Part shown: positions 52,451 to 64,000 of the stretch, piece by piece
Numbering within the stretch: position 1 is the first letter of the stretch
Layout: each line of letters starts with the position of its first letter
DNA from: Anas platyrhynchos
Lineage: Eukaryota > Chordata > Aves > Anseriformes > Anatidae
NCBI RefSeq assembly: GCF_047663525.1
Contig: NC_092592.1
Span: forward strand, 25,043,001 to 25,107,000
DNA: 64,000 bases
Direction: 5' to 3'
The notes under the pieces: model-generated
Databases searched by the model: none
Seen by the model: the letters and a program-made list of their open reading frames with translations, nothing else
Told to the model about the DNA's origin: nothing
Translations under genes and position numbers: made by a program

Positions 52451-55041
52451 CATAACACTAACGTCACTTATGTTTAGTTTTGAGGGTTAGTGAAAGCTGA
52501 AATATGTAAAAACAGTTTCCCCAAACAGCCTTTACATACTACAGTAGTTCAGTTACTTCACTGTCAACAAAAAGATTGGTATCTAATCCCTCAGGAATAT
52601 CTGAATAAGATATTAACAATCTATCTTAATAATTTACTTCCAAAGTCAAAGTGGTGGTCCTCAAATTCATCAAGAAGTTATGTTCCTGAAGATAGGGGAC
52701 ATCTGCTGTGTGAATTTGTGTGCACTATTTTCTAGGCTTAGTAGGCTCTCCTTTCTGTAATAAACGTTATGCCTAAGGATACTGTGGCACGATCTAGTGG
52801 CCACTACCATCAGCACGAGCTTCAACAGATATTGGATGAAGTATTGTAACAGCAGAACAATAAAATCCTACCTATCCTGAAAGATCCGAAAGTCATTTTA
52901 CAAATGACTTTTTTTTACATTTTTTTTTTTTGACAAATTTTACAGTTACTTTACAAAGAAACAGAAGTAGATATGCTTGAAATACCTGTAAAACAACATG
53001 CAGAATTAGGAAAAACTGCTAGGATTGCCTAGCCAAGTCCTAAATGTCATGAAATCTTTAGTGGCCATAGAGCAAAGAAAGCCCTGGATTTTTTGTTCTT
53101 TAAAGCATCATTATCAAGTTAGTATGTACCTGGGAAAATAGGAAATTTGATCCTTCACCTTATAACTTTTATATAAATCAAGTGACTCCAGTAGGATTAC
53201 CCCCATATAAAACTGTACACGTGCAGAGGGGAAACCAGTAGTTTGAGAAGCAGCAATCATTATTATTACTCAAATGGCTAGGGAGAAGAAAAAGATAAGC
53301 ATCTTTCCACATATTTAATCTGTTTTGTTTAGTATTTGTTGTCATAAACACTAAAAGAAAATAATAACAAAAATAGTAGCAAAGAAAATATTATTCACTT
53401 TGAAAATTGTTGTTAACTAGGCTAAAAAAGATTTCCCTTTCAATTAACTTCTGCCAATGAAAATACAATTCTTTATCACATAAAAAATATCTTCATCCAG
53501 TAGTGCTCTGAACACTGCCGGAATTATAGTTGAAACTTATTAACAATTGAAAATAATCATAGCTAGAAAGATTTGAAAAGTAGTTTATTTCTATGTAAAC
53601 CATTTATTTCATTTTTATGTTTTGGTCATTTTTTAAAAAAGAAAATATACCAGTTAAGTACGAAGTTTCAGTTATTGTGTCTCTTTCTTTGAATTACAAT
53701 AGTTAGGTTATGAATAGACCAAGAAAGTCCCCAAAATGTTTCAAGTGTAACTAATGAAGTCAAAGAAACATTTACAGAGGTTTAATATTCTGGATAGAAA
53801 AAGAAACAATCCAGTTAATCTCCATTATTATACAAAATCTAATTTTGTGCCACCTGAAGGCTGACAGTTTTTCCATGAAGTACTGGAAATAGTTCTGTGA
53901 TATTGTTTGCAACAGGACAAGCATGCAAGTTATTGAACATTTTTTTCAGTACTCATAAAAATGACAACTTGTTCCTATCTTTTTTCCTGAAAAGAGAATG
54001 TTAGACCAAGCATTTGCTTCTTTTTAATCCATCAGAAGAGCACTTACCTAGTGATAACATGCTCTCATTTTAGTACCTGGGCCCTTTAGGAACCAAAGAA
54101 ATCAAACATTATTTTAGAATTCTTCTGAAGGTAGTAATCTAAATATTCACTTAGCTGCACTGTGTTCGTACTGACTCATGGACTTTTAACATTTTTAAGA
54201 TTGAATGTAGCAATTCTGCTGTGGATTGGGTTTGGTTTCAACCTACAATAACAGCCTGCTATGCTAGGTGGTCTAGATCTCACCTATAACACTGTCATAT
54301 AAAGCCTACTAATGCAAAACCAATGCAAAACCTGGCATGATTTATTTTTATTTAAGTTTATAAAGCAACTCTGTGGGTGGGCAGACAGTTTATAGAACAT
54401 AGCCCTCTACCATAAAAGTCATTTCTAACAGGAAAAAGAAAAGTAGTAGTCAAATGGTTGTTGGTTGTAAACACTTGTTTAAAAAGTGTGTATTTACCAA
54501 CTGTATATTTTAGAATCTTTTTTTTTCTTCCTCCTATTTTTAATGCTCTAGAACATTAGAGCTCATTTTTCCCCTCCAACACTTGATGGAAAATGAATTT
54601 CAGTATTTAGTTTTATTTTTCCAGCTCTAACTTTAATTTTTCTTTTATCACTCCCAGAGAGTTACAGGCTTCCCTCTTGTTTCCTCTACTCATTTAAGAG
54701 ATGATTATTGGGATGACTGATGCTTAACAGAAAAAAAGAAAGGTAGAGCCTAATAGCTAAGCACCTTCTCCTCACTGGTTGCATAGAAGTGCTTCTACTA
54801 CTTGAAATAAAAGCAGCCAAGCACAGCAACCAGGCAGCTTAGTTGTTTTTCCCTCTCTTCAAATAATTATTGCAGCCCCCAACAACTCCAACACAAGTGC
54901 CTCAGCTGCCCCATTTTCAGGAAGAAGCAGGAAGCTTCCTTTCCTCCACTTTCTCTTCATATCACAGCTCTTTTTTTGACTTAGAAAATGTTCTTATTTT
55001 TCTTTCCACTTCACTATGTCACATTATTCATACCTGCCTTC

Positions 55042-55069
55042 TTTTTTTTTTTTTTTTTTTTTTTTTTTT
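55042..55069. repeat. Poly(T) tract, 28 T
   Basis: An uninterrupted T run, possibly the tail of a minus-strand retroposon, though no element body is recognised next to it. Confidence 0.9.
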
Positions 55070-56199
55070 GTAAATAAAGAGCTATCTCACTTGGCTGCTA
55101 ATCTAGAATCAGAAAAAAAAAGCTGGTCCATTAGAACACAGCTATATTCCTCAGTCCCAGTCACACCACAACTCTCCCTCATGCTCAGCACAACTAATTG
55201 AGCCAGGATATTATCTTGCTGTTTGTTTTGTAGAAACAGCTTCCTTCTCTTCTTATGAATTATAATTTCTAATGAGACAAATTGAAACCATTCTATAAAC
55301 TAGCCTAATTTCCTCTGTTTGGGTTAAACCTTGTGAATCCAGTAACTATGTATAAGAAAAAAAAAAGCCAAAAAACTCTTCTCTTAAACAAAAACAAATA
55401 GGTTTTTCTTCCTATTTCAGGGACTGTGCATGCAACAAAAAAAAAAAAACTAAAACAGCAGGTCAGGAGAAGTATTTAGTTACAGTAAGCTTTGCTTATT
55501 TTTTGCTAAAGGCACAGGTTTGATCATTTTTTTCTTAAATGTGGCTCTTCGTTAAACAAGCCCTTGCCCAAGCTTGAATACAGAATTATCCTCCCTGAAG
55601 CATAAATTTGTTATTGGTTTTAGAACCCTGTACTTTTAACAGATGTTTTTCAGAAAAATTAACGAAGCACCTGTTCCTAAGCCCTGGTTAGTGACCTGTG
55701 CTTGAGCTTTGAACTAACACTTTAGTGTTAGAGCCATCTAGTGGGAGAAGAAGTGCCGGCAGGGAAGCAGAGGTTCTTGCATCCAAAGCTTTCCTCTTAT
55801 TCAGCTTTCTGGTGTAACCTCTGGGCACCAGGCCCGATGAAATCTGTCATGCTGGTATTGCAAAAAAAAAAACAACAAAACAAAAACAAAAACTATGAGA
55901 GGTAGTTTGAGAAAAGTAAGCAAGGAGTCCATAAGATTCATACATCATTTAGGAAAGCAGCCTGCACCTGTACCAGGGCAATGCAAACAGCTGAGGGGAC
56001 AGTTTCATAGAAGATAAAGCCAAGAAGCACAGATTGTGGGCATGGTTTTCATGGATGTGACCTGTCTTCAGCAGAGGTTGTTCCATTTTGTTCATACTGA
56101 TCCTATGAACACCATAGGGAAAACTAAGTAGCAGAGTGAAAGGTTAAAGGCCAAATGAGAACGGCCATTCACACAAAGCTATGCAATCAGCTCTTCTGC

Positions 56200-57232
56200 C
56201 AGAAGTTTAATTCTTAAGTATTTTATTGAACAGTCTTGGAAGATTTTACTATAATCTAGTCAACGATAATAGTCATAGTGCAAAAACCTAGCTCCTAAGG
56301 TCCATGATGATGCTTCTGGTGCCAGAATCCCACAGTATGCCAAGCCATGCTGATGGGAAGATTTTGACAGCTAAAGCAGTCTTTTAAAAGCCTTTCAAGG
56401 TTTTGAGGTTTCAAGCCTCATGCCACAATGGAATGATCTAGTACATTAGCTAGTACACGTAGCCAAGACATCACAAAAAAAACAAAACAAAACAAGGAAG
56501 TCTGTGTGGAAGCATAGATGTCTCATTCATTTGAAAGGGAATTAACGTTTTCCCTCTTTCTGCGATCCTGCTAAGGAAAAAAAAAAACTAGCTTTGCCAA
56601 CAAAGGCTAAAGAAAGAATAAATGAGTAGTAATAAATGAGTAGTAAGATCTCAAAGGAAGACAGCTGACTGGTCTCATGCTAGAAAGTGAGAGAAGCATA
56701 GTGCCAGAACATGCGCTCCATATATCAATTGATTTATTTGAAGTATCCCAAAGACATCTGTCTACTTCATGGTAACAGGAATCAGAGTAAGGTAGGCACA
56801 GAAACAGAGCACTTATTTACAGCTAATTAAAACACATTGGCAGATGCTAATGCTAATAAAGCATTATTCCACAACCCTTGCTGTGGCTTTAAACCTGAGA
56901 AGCAGAAAAGGATTTCTTATTTGACAATACAAAAATCCACATTCAACATACAGCACCATAATCTACAAGTTTTGTTTAAAAAAATTTGTTTTAAAAAAAA
57001 GTCTATTAATACTCCACAAGCTACTGCATACAGAAATGGGACAAAGGCAGGACATCTGTCAGGTCAGTCTTTTGATCCAAGTTTGCATCAGTATATTCAC
57101 TATATACAGAGATCAAGAAAAACTAAGAAGTTATGGCTCAGTGGACCATTAGATGTTAAGCATTCCAAAACAGGATCTGCAGTAAAGATTTTGTATATAA
57201 ATATATATATATGTATATAAGAGTAAAATCTC
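56200..57232 (-). other. KIF11: KIF11 3' untranslated region (approximate extent)
   Basis: Non-coding sequence follows the KIF11 stop. Two canonical minus-strand AATAAA signals are candidates: 56733-56738 (about 0.5 kb 3' UTR) and 56222-56227 (about 1 kb). Which one is used cannot be decided from sequence. The plus-strand frame at 56837-57220 is an antisense shadow of this UTR. Confidence 0.5.
56733..56738 (-). terminator. KIF11: KIF11 candidate polyadenylation signal
   Basis: TTTATT on the plus strand reads AATAAA on the minus strand, about 0.5 kb after the stop. An alternative lies at 56222-56227. Confidence 0.45.
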
Positions 57233-57358
57233 TTAGTTCATTGATCTTAAAGGAATCTTAGATTTGGGAAGAAGCTGTTCTGTTAAATCCTCTGTTTTGG
57301 TCTTCTCCAACGTTGCTGCAGATTTGTTCTCTTTATCCTTTTTGTGACTCCTTTTGTG
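57233..57358 (-). CDS. KIF11: KIF11 last coding exon
   Basis: 126 bp, 41 codons plus TAA. It is a basic tail with [11 protein letters not shown] (a KEN-like element, DKEN) and terminal [11 protein letters not shown]. It aligns with the human HKKSHGKDKEN and SRLPLRAQ ends. The acceptor is AAATCCCAG. Confidence 0.97.
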   Translation of the reverse strand, partial: HKRSHKKDKENKSAATLEKTKTEDLTEQLLPKSKIPLRSMN

Positions 57359-60300
57359 CTGGGATTTAAAAAAAAGGCCTGATCAATTTTCCATGTTAAG
57401 AGTATACAAAGAAATTAAAGACTTCTTACCCATGTACAGTGCAGTATAATGTTCTAAGGAAAAAAAGTTGGTAAAACCCCTGAAAAAGTTTCCTAATACT
57501 GCATTTACTCAAGAGATTTGAGATTTCTTGTAGACATCTGTCAATTCACCAGCAACTTAAAGGACCCATGACAAATAAATTCAAAAAATAAACAGGCCTT
57601 ATATATCAGGGGTCTACATTGACAAACAGGTAGAAAAAAGCATCAAGAGCAAGGCAGAAAGTAAAAGAAAAATCAAGAATGATGACATATTTGCCAGGCC
57701 TCTAAGAAGATACTACACATCTTTTCAGCTTTTTCATTAAAGCAAACACAAAAGCATGCATTTGTGTCTAGCAAATCGTGACATTTTCCCCAAAAGATTA
57801 CTTGCTGAGGAGTTTTTACCATCTGTCCAGGTTGTTAGAAGCTTGCTGTTATTTTAGCACAAATTTAACAAAGCATATTCTGCAGAATTAAAAGGAATTA
57901 TGAGACTACACCAAATGCTATCAGCAGATTTTATACTACATGCCTATTGTGGAATGATAATTTTTCTTTGCTTTTAAATACATAGTTGTTTAGAGTATCT
58001 GTGAAAAAGTTACCTGAAAAAATGGAATTCCACCATTTGTGTTACAACTTATGTTTATATCCACTAAGGATTTGTAGCCAGCAATGCTTTCACTGGATTC
58101 TTGCATCCCTTCCTCCTCTTCCAGTAAGTCCTAAAACAAGAAGTTTTCAGAAAAGTGCTTTGAATGGCTGAAGTGCCTAGATGAATGTATAAAACATGAT
58201 CAGATCTATAAAAGACATGCCACTTCTATTCCTGTAGAACAGAAATGAACATCTAAACAAATATTGTCTCCCCTTATTTTCCAAGATAATGGTCTTCTCA
58301 AAAGCTCAGCATGTGACTACAAGTCAAGTACCCCACACAAAGGTTGCAACCGCTCTGGGGTTCCAAAATGAGATGAAAAAAACTACTGAATACTTGAAAT
58401 CTTCATTGCAGTGTCTAATTTATCATTCATATGCTTACTTGATCTGCATTCTCCCTTATTTCCTTTGTCACACTGTTTAACATAGCATCAAGCTTTGCTT
58501 GCTTTTCCCTTAATTGCTCCAGTAGAAGTTCCCTGGGTTCTGTTCGCACCAGCATGACTGGATACAAGTAGTCTCTTCTCTGTGGAGTTGTCCCTTTAAT
58601 GAAGATGGTATACTAATGAAAGACACTGTTAAACACTTAGAGTAATAGCTTTAATAACAAATGCTCAATTTTACAATAACTCAACGCAGAAGTCACACTT
58701 TCTTCAGTCAATCTTTGCATGATTGATTGAAAAAGATATGACTGCCAGCTGTATTATATTCCCATCAATCTTTGCTTATGAACTCTGCAACTCAACACTT
58801 GCTTTCTGCAAGTGCATTCCGTCTCATGCCCTATTTCAAATACCTGTTGGAATATCCACTTTAAGTTCCTCTTGCAGGAAACCATTAACCTGAGTCAGTC
58901 CATGCTGTGCTTCCTCATTAAGTGCCAGCTTCTGCTCCAGAAGTATCTCCTGATCAACTTTTATCTGATCAAGAAGGCCATTTAGTACCTTCTCATCAGC
59001 ACTCTTTCGTCCATCAATACGGTCAACGATTTCAGCTACTGCTCTATCACAGTTTTCTTTGTTTTTCTGAAGAAAAAAAGAAACAGAAACACCAAGTTAA
59101 CAAGAAAGTTAAGGTTATGGCCTCTTTTCTAAGATGTGGTGCATGATTAATAACATGATCTGAAACGAAACAACTGAGACCTCAAATTGAGAAGTTTCAG
59201 TGCCAGTTTTACATTCTCATTTTGGGAACTATCTTCAGAAGATAGTCAGTTTCTTAGAAAGTATGATCATTTTAGAAAGATACTCATAAGAATAAAGATG
59301 ATGCCATTTGGTTCAGAAGAGAATTCTCAGGCGTCTACACATAACCCTGCACAGAGTTAGGATTTTCAAGTGAAAGTGAAAAAAATTATAGAAGCTTTAT
59401 GCATTTCCAGAGGACAAGGAGGAAAACATGAATTATTAGTCCTTCCCATTGGAAGGGAATTCCTGAAGTGTTCACATGGCATAACAAATATAAATGTGTT
59501 TGCAGTGTCAAGACACTCTTAACTCAAAGCTTTTTTTTCTAAAAGTTAGTAAATGTTCTAATAAGTAGTGAAACAGGAAAATCCAACAATAGAACAAGGG
59601 TGAGAAGTGAAACTTGTGATGAAAATTAAAGACGGTAGGTGAAAAAATTTTGGGGTAAGAGCTAGTATATGCCTAAAAAGGAATGCTTTCTCCCATATTA
59701 GCACAGCTGACAGAAAAAGTCATTTTTATTCTGCAGAAATTAGTCTATGATCTCTGTGGAAGTTTCCTAGGGACACTACTTGTAGATAAGCTTTAGATTT
59801 AGCGCTGCGTACTATCAAAAAGATGTAAAAAGCCCAAGGTACAAATAGAAGTTAACCACACAGGATTGATCAAGATTTTTTTTTTTTTAAGTTATTAGCA
59901 CTTCAAGTTCAAAATCTTACTCAAATTAAGCTTTTCGATTTCACCAAAATGCATCTGTTTAAGTTAATTAACATGAGTCTGCTGTGATCAAAATGCCACC
60001 ATTTCATACTGATCATAATTGAGAATGTCCTCCTACAAATTCCACTGTTAAGATTTGTTTCTGAATGTTACATTAGACTACAAACAGCTATGCGTACCTG
60101 TTGTGAACACAGAAGCTGTTTCTTCTCATCACTGAAGGACAACAGCTGCTGATCAGTAAAGCTGATTATCCGAGCAGCTGCATGTTCACCCCATTTATCA
60201 GTATCCTGAGACACATCTTTGAGACTGCTGAGAAGTTGTTGACAATGGTCTGTGGATTCTTCCAGCATCATCTTGTTTTCAGCATTTATTATCCTGAGCT

Positions 60301-63300
60301 CTTCAGAGAAGTTATCCATAGATGCAATAAATTTGCTGTGATTTGAAGTTGCACTGCTGACTAGGTCTGTGGTTTTCCTACAACAACAAATTTTTAATAA
60401 TTCAGAAATATTGAAAGGCAGATTTTAGCCTATTCTATGCATAGAAACAGTTGAGACCAGAAAGAATGAAGTAGTGCAGTTCTATCAATATAATTATGAT
60501 ATTATTGCTCCATTCTGTAAATTTGGAGATGGCAGCACTCAGACTACTAGGTTTGTTCAATCCCCTTAAATCTTTGGGGTGATGTTAGTTATTCATTCTG
60601 AAACTGAATAAAGCACGCAAAAAATAATTATGCTCTTACACTTCAAGTTAAGCCTTCTTAGTATAAAGTGTAGCAGTACTGAAGGCCATTCATCACAACA
60701 CATTGCTCCCCCAAAACACAGTCTCTTATACACAGTATGCTTGGGAGACAAATCTGAGAAAAAGCTCTGTAGGGCTACCATTACTCTAGAGAAAGGTGAA
60801 TATGATTTATATTCTGTGGCTGAACTCAGCTCTAACAAACGTTTTGCCCAGAATTTATGAACATATAAATATCAAGAACATCTAGTTTTGTAATCTTCTT
60901 CACACATAGTTTCATCTTGCATCGCTATACACCATAAGTAATGTGCTCCTTACAGGTGAACGTCTTCTTGCACAGCAGTGATGGTGGTCTTCATACTTTG
61001 ATTTTTTGCCAGTACATCACTTAAGTTCTTCTGAGTCTCCTGAGCAAACAGGTCAAGCTGGCTTTGCAGTGAGGACACTAATTCTGCTGTACTCTATTTA
61101 AAAAAAACATTGTACATCTCATTAGTATTCTGCACTTTCTTATTAAAGGCATTTACGTACTCTTAAGAAAAAACAAATACTAGAGCTTTATTATAAAATA
61201 ATAGGGTAGACAGACACAGCCTGTGGAGATTTATGTAAAGGTATATAAACCAGATGTGCTCATAGCAACCGTAAACTTTTGCTAGCTTCTTATGTAAGCT
61301 TCTTAAAATAGCACAAAAAAGCTGAAAATAATTATGATCACCAAGCTACTGTGCTAGCATTGTAGCAATAAAACATTGTATTTGCTTCAGAAGCAAAGAC
61401 TTTAAAATAAAGCAACAATTGGCCTTCAGATTTCTTACTCTAACAATACCTTCATATGTGCCAATCTTGTCATTTCCACTTCTTCTTTTAAATTCTCACA
61501 ATCATTCTGAAGCTGAGCAAGAACACTGGTCATTTCGTCTCGTAACTTTTTCAAAGTGAGAGAAAGATCTTCAAAGAAGGTATCCACTTCTTTTTTATGA
61601 CATTCCATCTTTGAAAACAGAGGTTTATTCAAAGTTAAATACTTATCATTAGATAAGAAATTAGATATTTTTCCCTGACATAACATGGGGGAAATGGGGA
61701 CACACCACCTGCCTTACACAGAAACAAAGGCATTAATAAACTACATCCACTACAGTGGATATAAAAGACAGCAAGTAACACTTGGAGCTATCTGAAGTTA
61801 CAGAATGACACTTCTTTTCCAAATTCAGCATCAAAAGAAGACAAAAAAGGAAGACAGACAACATAGTTGATTAAACTACGGCCCTAGCTGCTGTTAAAGT
61901 TTCAAAACCAGTAACGAGCCTCTAGATGAGGGGAGTTGATTTCAAGTGAGTTGCAACTGACAGAAGAGGAAAGCTAACTCCTTCATGAGACACAAAGTTG
62001 TGTGTTTTTTTTTTTTTTAATAGGAGAAAAAATGAAAGAGGATGCAGTTCTATAAAAAAAATACAGTATAAGGTAGACTAGAAATAAAAATTCAAGTATA
62101 GGGCATATGCTAAGGGCAGTGCTGTCTACACTGTTCACCAGACACAATACTACATTCTCTAGGAATCAAAATAACTAGAGAAAGAGTTGAGTATGACAGC
62201 AGAAGGAATTTTAAGTGACAGAATTTGTCTCAATCAGCTCTTTCAGACCTCTGTGATACAGAAGAGACTACTGTAAGAATATTATCAAGTATTTGTTACA
62301 GGTAGCTTTGAGAATCTATATTGTATCCTTCTTTTGTGGCATTTAGGTGAGCAGCTGTGCTAGGTAGCAAGTGAATAAACCATACGCAAAAGTGGAGAAG
62401 TCTGAATTAAAGAGCTAGAAGGTAGAAAAAAGGACTTAAAAAATCATAGGACAAAGCAGGAGCAAAGGAGAAAAAGCCAGAGAGAGTGGAAACACCTATA
62501 CACTGCAGAAAAGTCAAATTATTATCTGTAAGTTAAAAGAAATAGCATAAGATAAGAGACAAAAAGTGTGTTACCTTGTCAGCCACAGCAGAATATTTCT
62601 TCACATTAGTCTGAAACTGACAACTTAGGCCAAGGACAAATTCTACCATTGGTGTTAAGCTATTTAATGCTTTTCCTAATCCAGATGTATGCTCCTCCTA
62701 GGAAAAAAAACAAAAAAAAAAACCAAACAGAAGTAGAATAGAATGAGACTGACCTACATTACTAAGAAGCAATCCATATTCATGCAAATAGCCATGGTCC
62801 ATGGTTAATGTTTGCTGGATAGTATGGGAATGGCTTGCGATGGCATGGGAATGGAAGTGAAAAGGGATATAATCACAGACAACTGCTGAATCAGACTGGT
62901 AGAGCATCAGGGAAAAAGAATGTTTACAGCACCTCTTCTGGTTGAGGACAGTTTCATATACTTCAAATATGAAAAGAGGATGAAAATTTACTTACAATTA
63001 ATCTCAGGAGCTCAGCTTTACAATTAAGTGACAGATTCTCATGTTGTAATATTTTTCCAGACATGGAAGAAACTTCAGTAGACACTAATTCTTTAACAGA
63101 GGCAAGAGATGCTGATACAACTGATGCTAGAATATTAGCTGCTGAAGAACTGGTAGACAAGATGTCACCTACAAAAGAAATCCAAAAATGTTACAAAACT
63201 TAAAGATTCATTTTAAGAACAAATTATTGCTCATCACTGTATTGCCTCTTACAACACAGGAAGGCAGTATTTTTTCTTAGTTCATAAAACAAAGAAAATA

Positions 63301-63663
63301 AAGTTGAGGTGTATGGTTGAATGTAACTACTATTTTTAGTTGATCGCCCCAGATATATTGTTATAGGTGCATCTGCAATCATTACATTGGTTAAAATAAA
63401 GCTTCATCCATTTACTAAAAATATCAGTTTTAAGAAAAACTTTGGTACTACTTACCAATAAAATTTGTATAAGATGTCAACATCTGTTGCTGCTTCAAAC
63501 TGTTCTCATTAATTGAATTTTGTATTTTGTTGAACAAATCAGTCATTTGTCCTGCAAATGTATTTTGAACAATAGCATTGTGCTGATCAACTGCCTTCTT
63601 ACGGTCCAATTTTGCATGGAGACCAGATACATCTTTTGTAGTTTCTTCAACAGTACTAAGCAA
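57233..63663 (-). CDS. KIF11: KIF11 (kinesin-5, Eg5), 3' ten coding exons, partial
   Basis: Ten consecutive exons with consensus splice sites and matching phases encode about 567 C-terminal residues of a protein of about 1,050. KIF11 is the homotetrameric plus-end kinesin that slides antiparallel microtubules to separate spindle poles (family knowledge). Seen: the diagnostic segment [11 protein letters not shown] then [13 protein letters not shown] in the first exon here; heptad-rich stalk exons; the BimC box PTGTTPQRR followed by LVRTEPRE, which keeps the TP of the CDK1 site (human Thr926) that targets the motor to the spindle; and the tail GGIPFFQHKRSH, KDKEN and SKIPLRSMN before the stop. 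The N-terminal motor domain lies past the right edge. HHEX follows 19.7 kb downstream on the same strand. No frameshift or premature stop is present. Confidence 0.97.
58014..58130 (-). CDS. KIF11: KIF11 coding exon (tail)
   Basis: 117 bp, 39 codons, starting with an acidic run DLLEEEEG and ending GGIPFFQ, which is near-identical to the human GGVPFFQ exon end. The donor is CAG|GTAACT. Confidence 0.96.
58439..58593 (-). CDS. KIF11: KIF11 coding exon with BimC box
   Basis: 155 bp. It completes Gly and continues [19 protein letters not shown], the conserved BimC box with the CDK1-type TPxRR-like site. It ends ENADQ before |GTAAGC. Confidence 0.96.
58844..59066 (-). CDS. KIF11: KIF11 coding exon (end of stalk)
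   Basis: 223 bp, phase 0, from [10 protein letters not shown] to VDIPT plus one base of Gly. It matches the human DGRKAAHEKQ and LDIPTG positions. The acceptor is CTTCAG and the donor is G|GTATTT. Confidence 0.95.
59067..60097 (-). other. KIF11: KIF11 intron (1,031 bp)
   Basis: The longest KIF11 intron in the window. AT-rich, with GT-AG ends and no extra exon seen. Confidence 0.85.
60098..60377 (-). CDS. KIF11: KIF11 coding exon (distal stalk)
   Basis: 280 bp whose first base completes Leu, followed by 93 codons from [10 protein letters not shown] to LLCSQQ. The centre ([15 protein letters not shown]) aligns with human DGFSQELRNFNQEG. The acceptor is TTGTAG and the donor is CAG|GTACGC. Confidence 0.95.
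60954..61093 (-). CDS. KIF11: KIF11 coding exon (stalk)
   Basis: 140 bp, phase 0 start at [10 protein letters not shown] and ending CT of a Leu codon before |GTAAGG. The phase joins exactly to the next exon. It is too short and lacks an ATG, so it is visible only by splicing. Confidence 0.93.
61450..61608 (-). CDS. KIF11: KIF11 coding exon (stalk)
   Basis: 159 bp, 53 codons in phase 0, from [15 protein letters not shown] to RLAHMK. It aligns with human IEDQKKELDGFLSIL. It is coiled-coil-like in character. The donor is AAG|GTATTG. Confidence 0.95.
61609..62574 (-). other. KIF11: KIF11 intron (966 bp)
   Basis: An AT-rich intron with GT-AG ends. A T run occurs near 62008-62019. No coding sequence or transposon is recognised. 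Confidence 0.85.
62575..62697 (-). CDS. KIF11: KIF11 coding exon (stalk)
   Basis: 123 bp, 41 codons in phase 0, beginning [11 protein letters not shown] and ending KKYSAVADK, which matches the human VADK exon end. The acceptor is a polypyrimidine tract plus CCTAG and the donor is AAG|GTAAC. Confidence 0.94.
62996..63168 (-). CDS. KIF11: KIF11 coding exon (stalk)
   Basis: 173 bp with 57 whole codons, opening by completing Gly then [14 protein letters not shown], which aligns with human GNLLSSSVSALDT. The acceptor is TTTTGTAG and the donor is ATT|GTAAGT. Confidence 0.94.
63456..63663 (-). CDS. KIF11: KIF11 coding exon (first in window)
   Basis: 208 bp, starts in phase 0 after a TTCTTAG acceptor and ends one base into a Gly codon at G|GTAAG. 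It contains the highly conserved [18 protein letters not shown] stretch of the stalk. Confidence 0.96.
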
Positions 63664-64000
63664 CTAAGAAATTTTAAAGTTAGTCAACCTTTAAACCAGA
63701 AGTCAGGCATAAATTATAAGAAAAAATGTAGTTTAAGTTCAAGGAGAAGCAGTATCCCTAGAAAGATAGGTATTTCCCTTAACACCAAGTTACAAACATT
63801 CTTAGTCTGATGTTGGGATTTGTAGTCTTGAAACACAGGAAAAATTTACCTTCTAGAGGTAAACTTACTCTGACTTTGAAATTAAAGCATTAAAATAGGA
63901 CATCCTCTCAGTCTTTGAGTATTTAAAATATCATTCATCATAGTGGAGTGACCAAAAAATTCCTGACCACTCCAACTTATTCTGAAAGACTTGACAGTAA
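63664..64000 (-). other. KIF11: KIF11 intron, continuing past the right edge
   Basis: No exon is visible between the acceptor at 63664 and the window end. The preceding stalk and motor exons must lie beyond 64000. Confidence 0.8.

Larger units (their letters stand above)
40900..56200. other. Gene-poor intergenic DNA between HHEX and KIF11
   Basis: About 15 kb with no recognisable coding exon or RNA gene. Open frames are short and mutually overlapping. It contains simple repeats, one CR1 LINE remnant at about 48.3 kb and an AT-rich unique block at 51.9-52.45 kb. It is upstream of HHEX and downstream of KIF11, so regulatory sites in it would most naturally serve HHEX. Confidence 0.6.

Noticed and set aside
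56837-57220. 127-residue plus-strand frame next to the KIF11 stop
   Set aside because: Antisense to the KIF11 3' UTR, low complexity at its end, and no recognisable domain.
63840-63860. Possible extra KIF11 exon end (AAG|GTAAAT on the minus strand)
   Set aside because: The sequence upstream on the minus strand has stops and does not resemble the stalk segment expected before [11 protein letters not shown].

Overview
This is a piece of vertebrate nuclear genome, most likely a bird or close sauropsid. The evidence is an HHEX first exon that reads like the avian protein, compact introns, few interspersed repeats, and one eroded CR1-type LINE as the only transposon I recognise. I cannot name the species from sequence alone.

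Two protein-coding genes are clear, both on the minus strand. (1) The 3' half of KIF11 (kinesin-5/Eg5) runs from the right edge down to its stop codon at 57233-57235. Ten coding exons with consensus splice sites give about 567 C-terminal residues: distal stalk, BimC box and tail. The motor domain lies beyond the right edge. (2) All of HHEX (haematopoietically expressed homeobox) is present. Four coding exons (37513 down to 33363) encode 281 residues with an intact homeodomain. A CpG-island promoter with CCAAT and GC boxes lies upstream, and the 3' UTR is about 1 kb with a canonical polyadenylation signal at 32365-32370. The order KIF11 then HHEX on one strand matches the vertebrate synteny IDE-KIF11-HHEX-EXOC6. 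EXOC6 would be expected further left, but I found no EXOC6 exon here.

Layout: 1-30.5 kb is AT-rich, gene-poor DNA with simple repeats and TAAT-rich blocks. 30.65-32.33 kb is a second CpG-rich island just past the HHEX poly(A) site, and no gene is recognised in it. 32.34-37.73 kb is HHEX. 36.56-38.72 kb is the main CpG island. 38.9-41.2 kb is upstream DNA with an AT-rich regulatory-looking block, a long purine microsatellite and a G-quadruplex-forming repeat. 41.2-56 kb is gene-poor intergenic DNA with the CR1 remnant at 48.3-48.7 kb. 56.2-64 kb is the KIF11 3' UTR and 3' exons.

HHEX is a developmental transcription factor (anterior endoderm, liver, thyroid, blood and endothelium). KIF11 is a housekeeping mitotic motor. 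Their adjacency is positional rather than functional. I found no convincing new biological system. The items most worth a second look are non-coding: the orphan CpG island, candidate HHEX enhancers, and the purine/G4 block about 3 kb upstream of HHEX.
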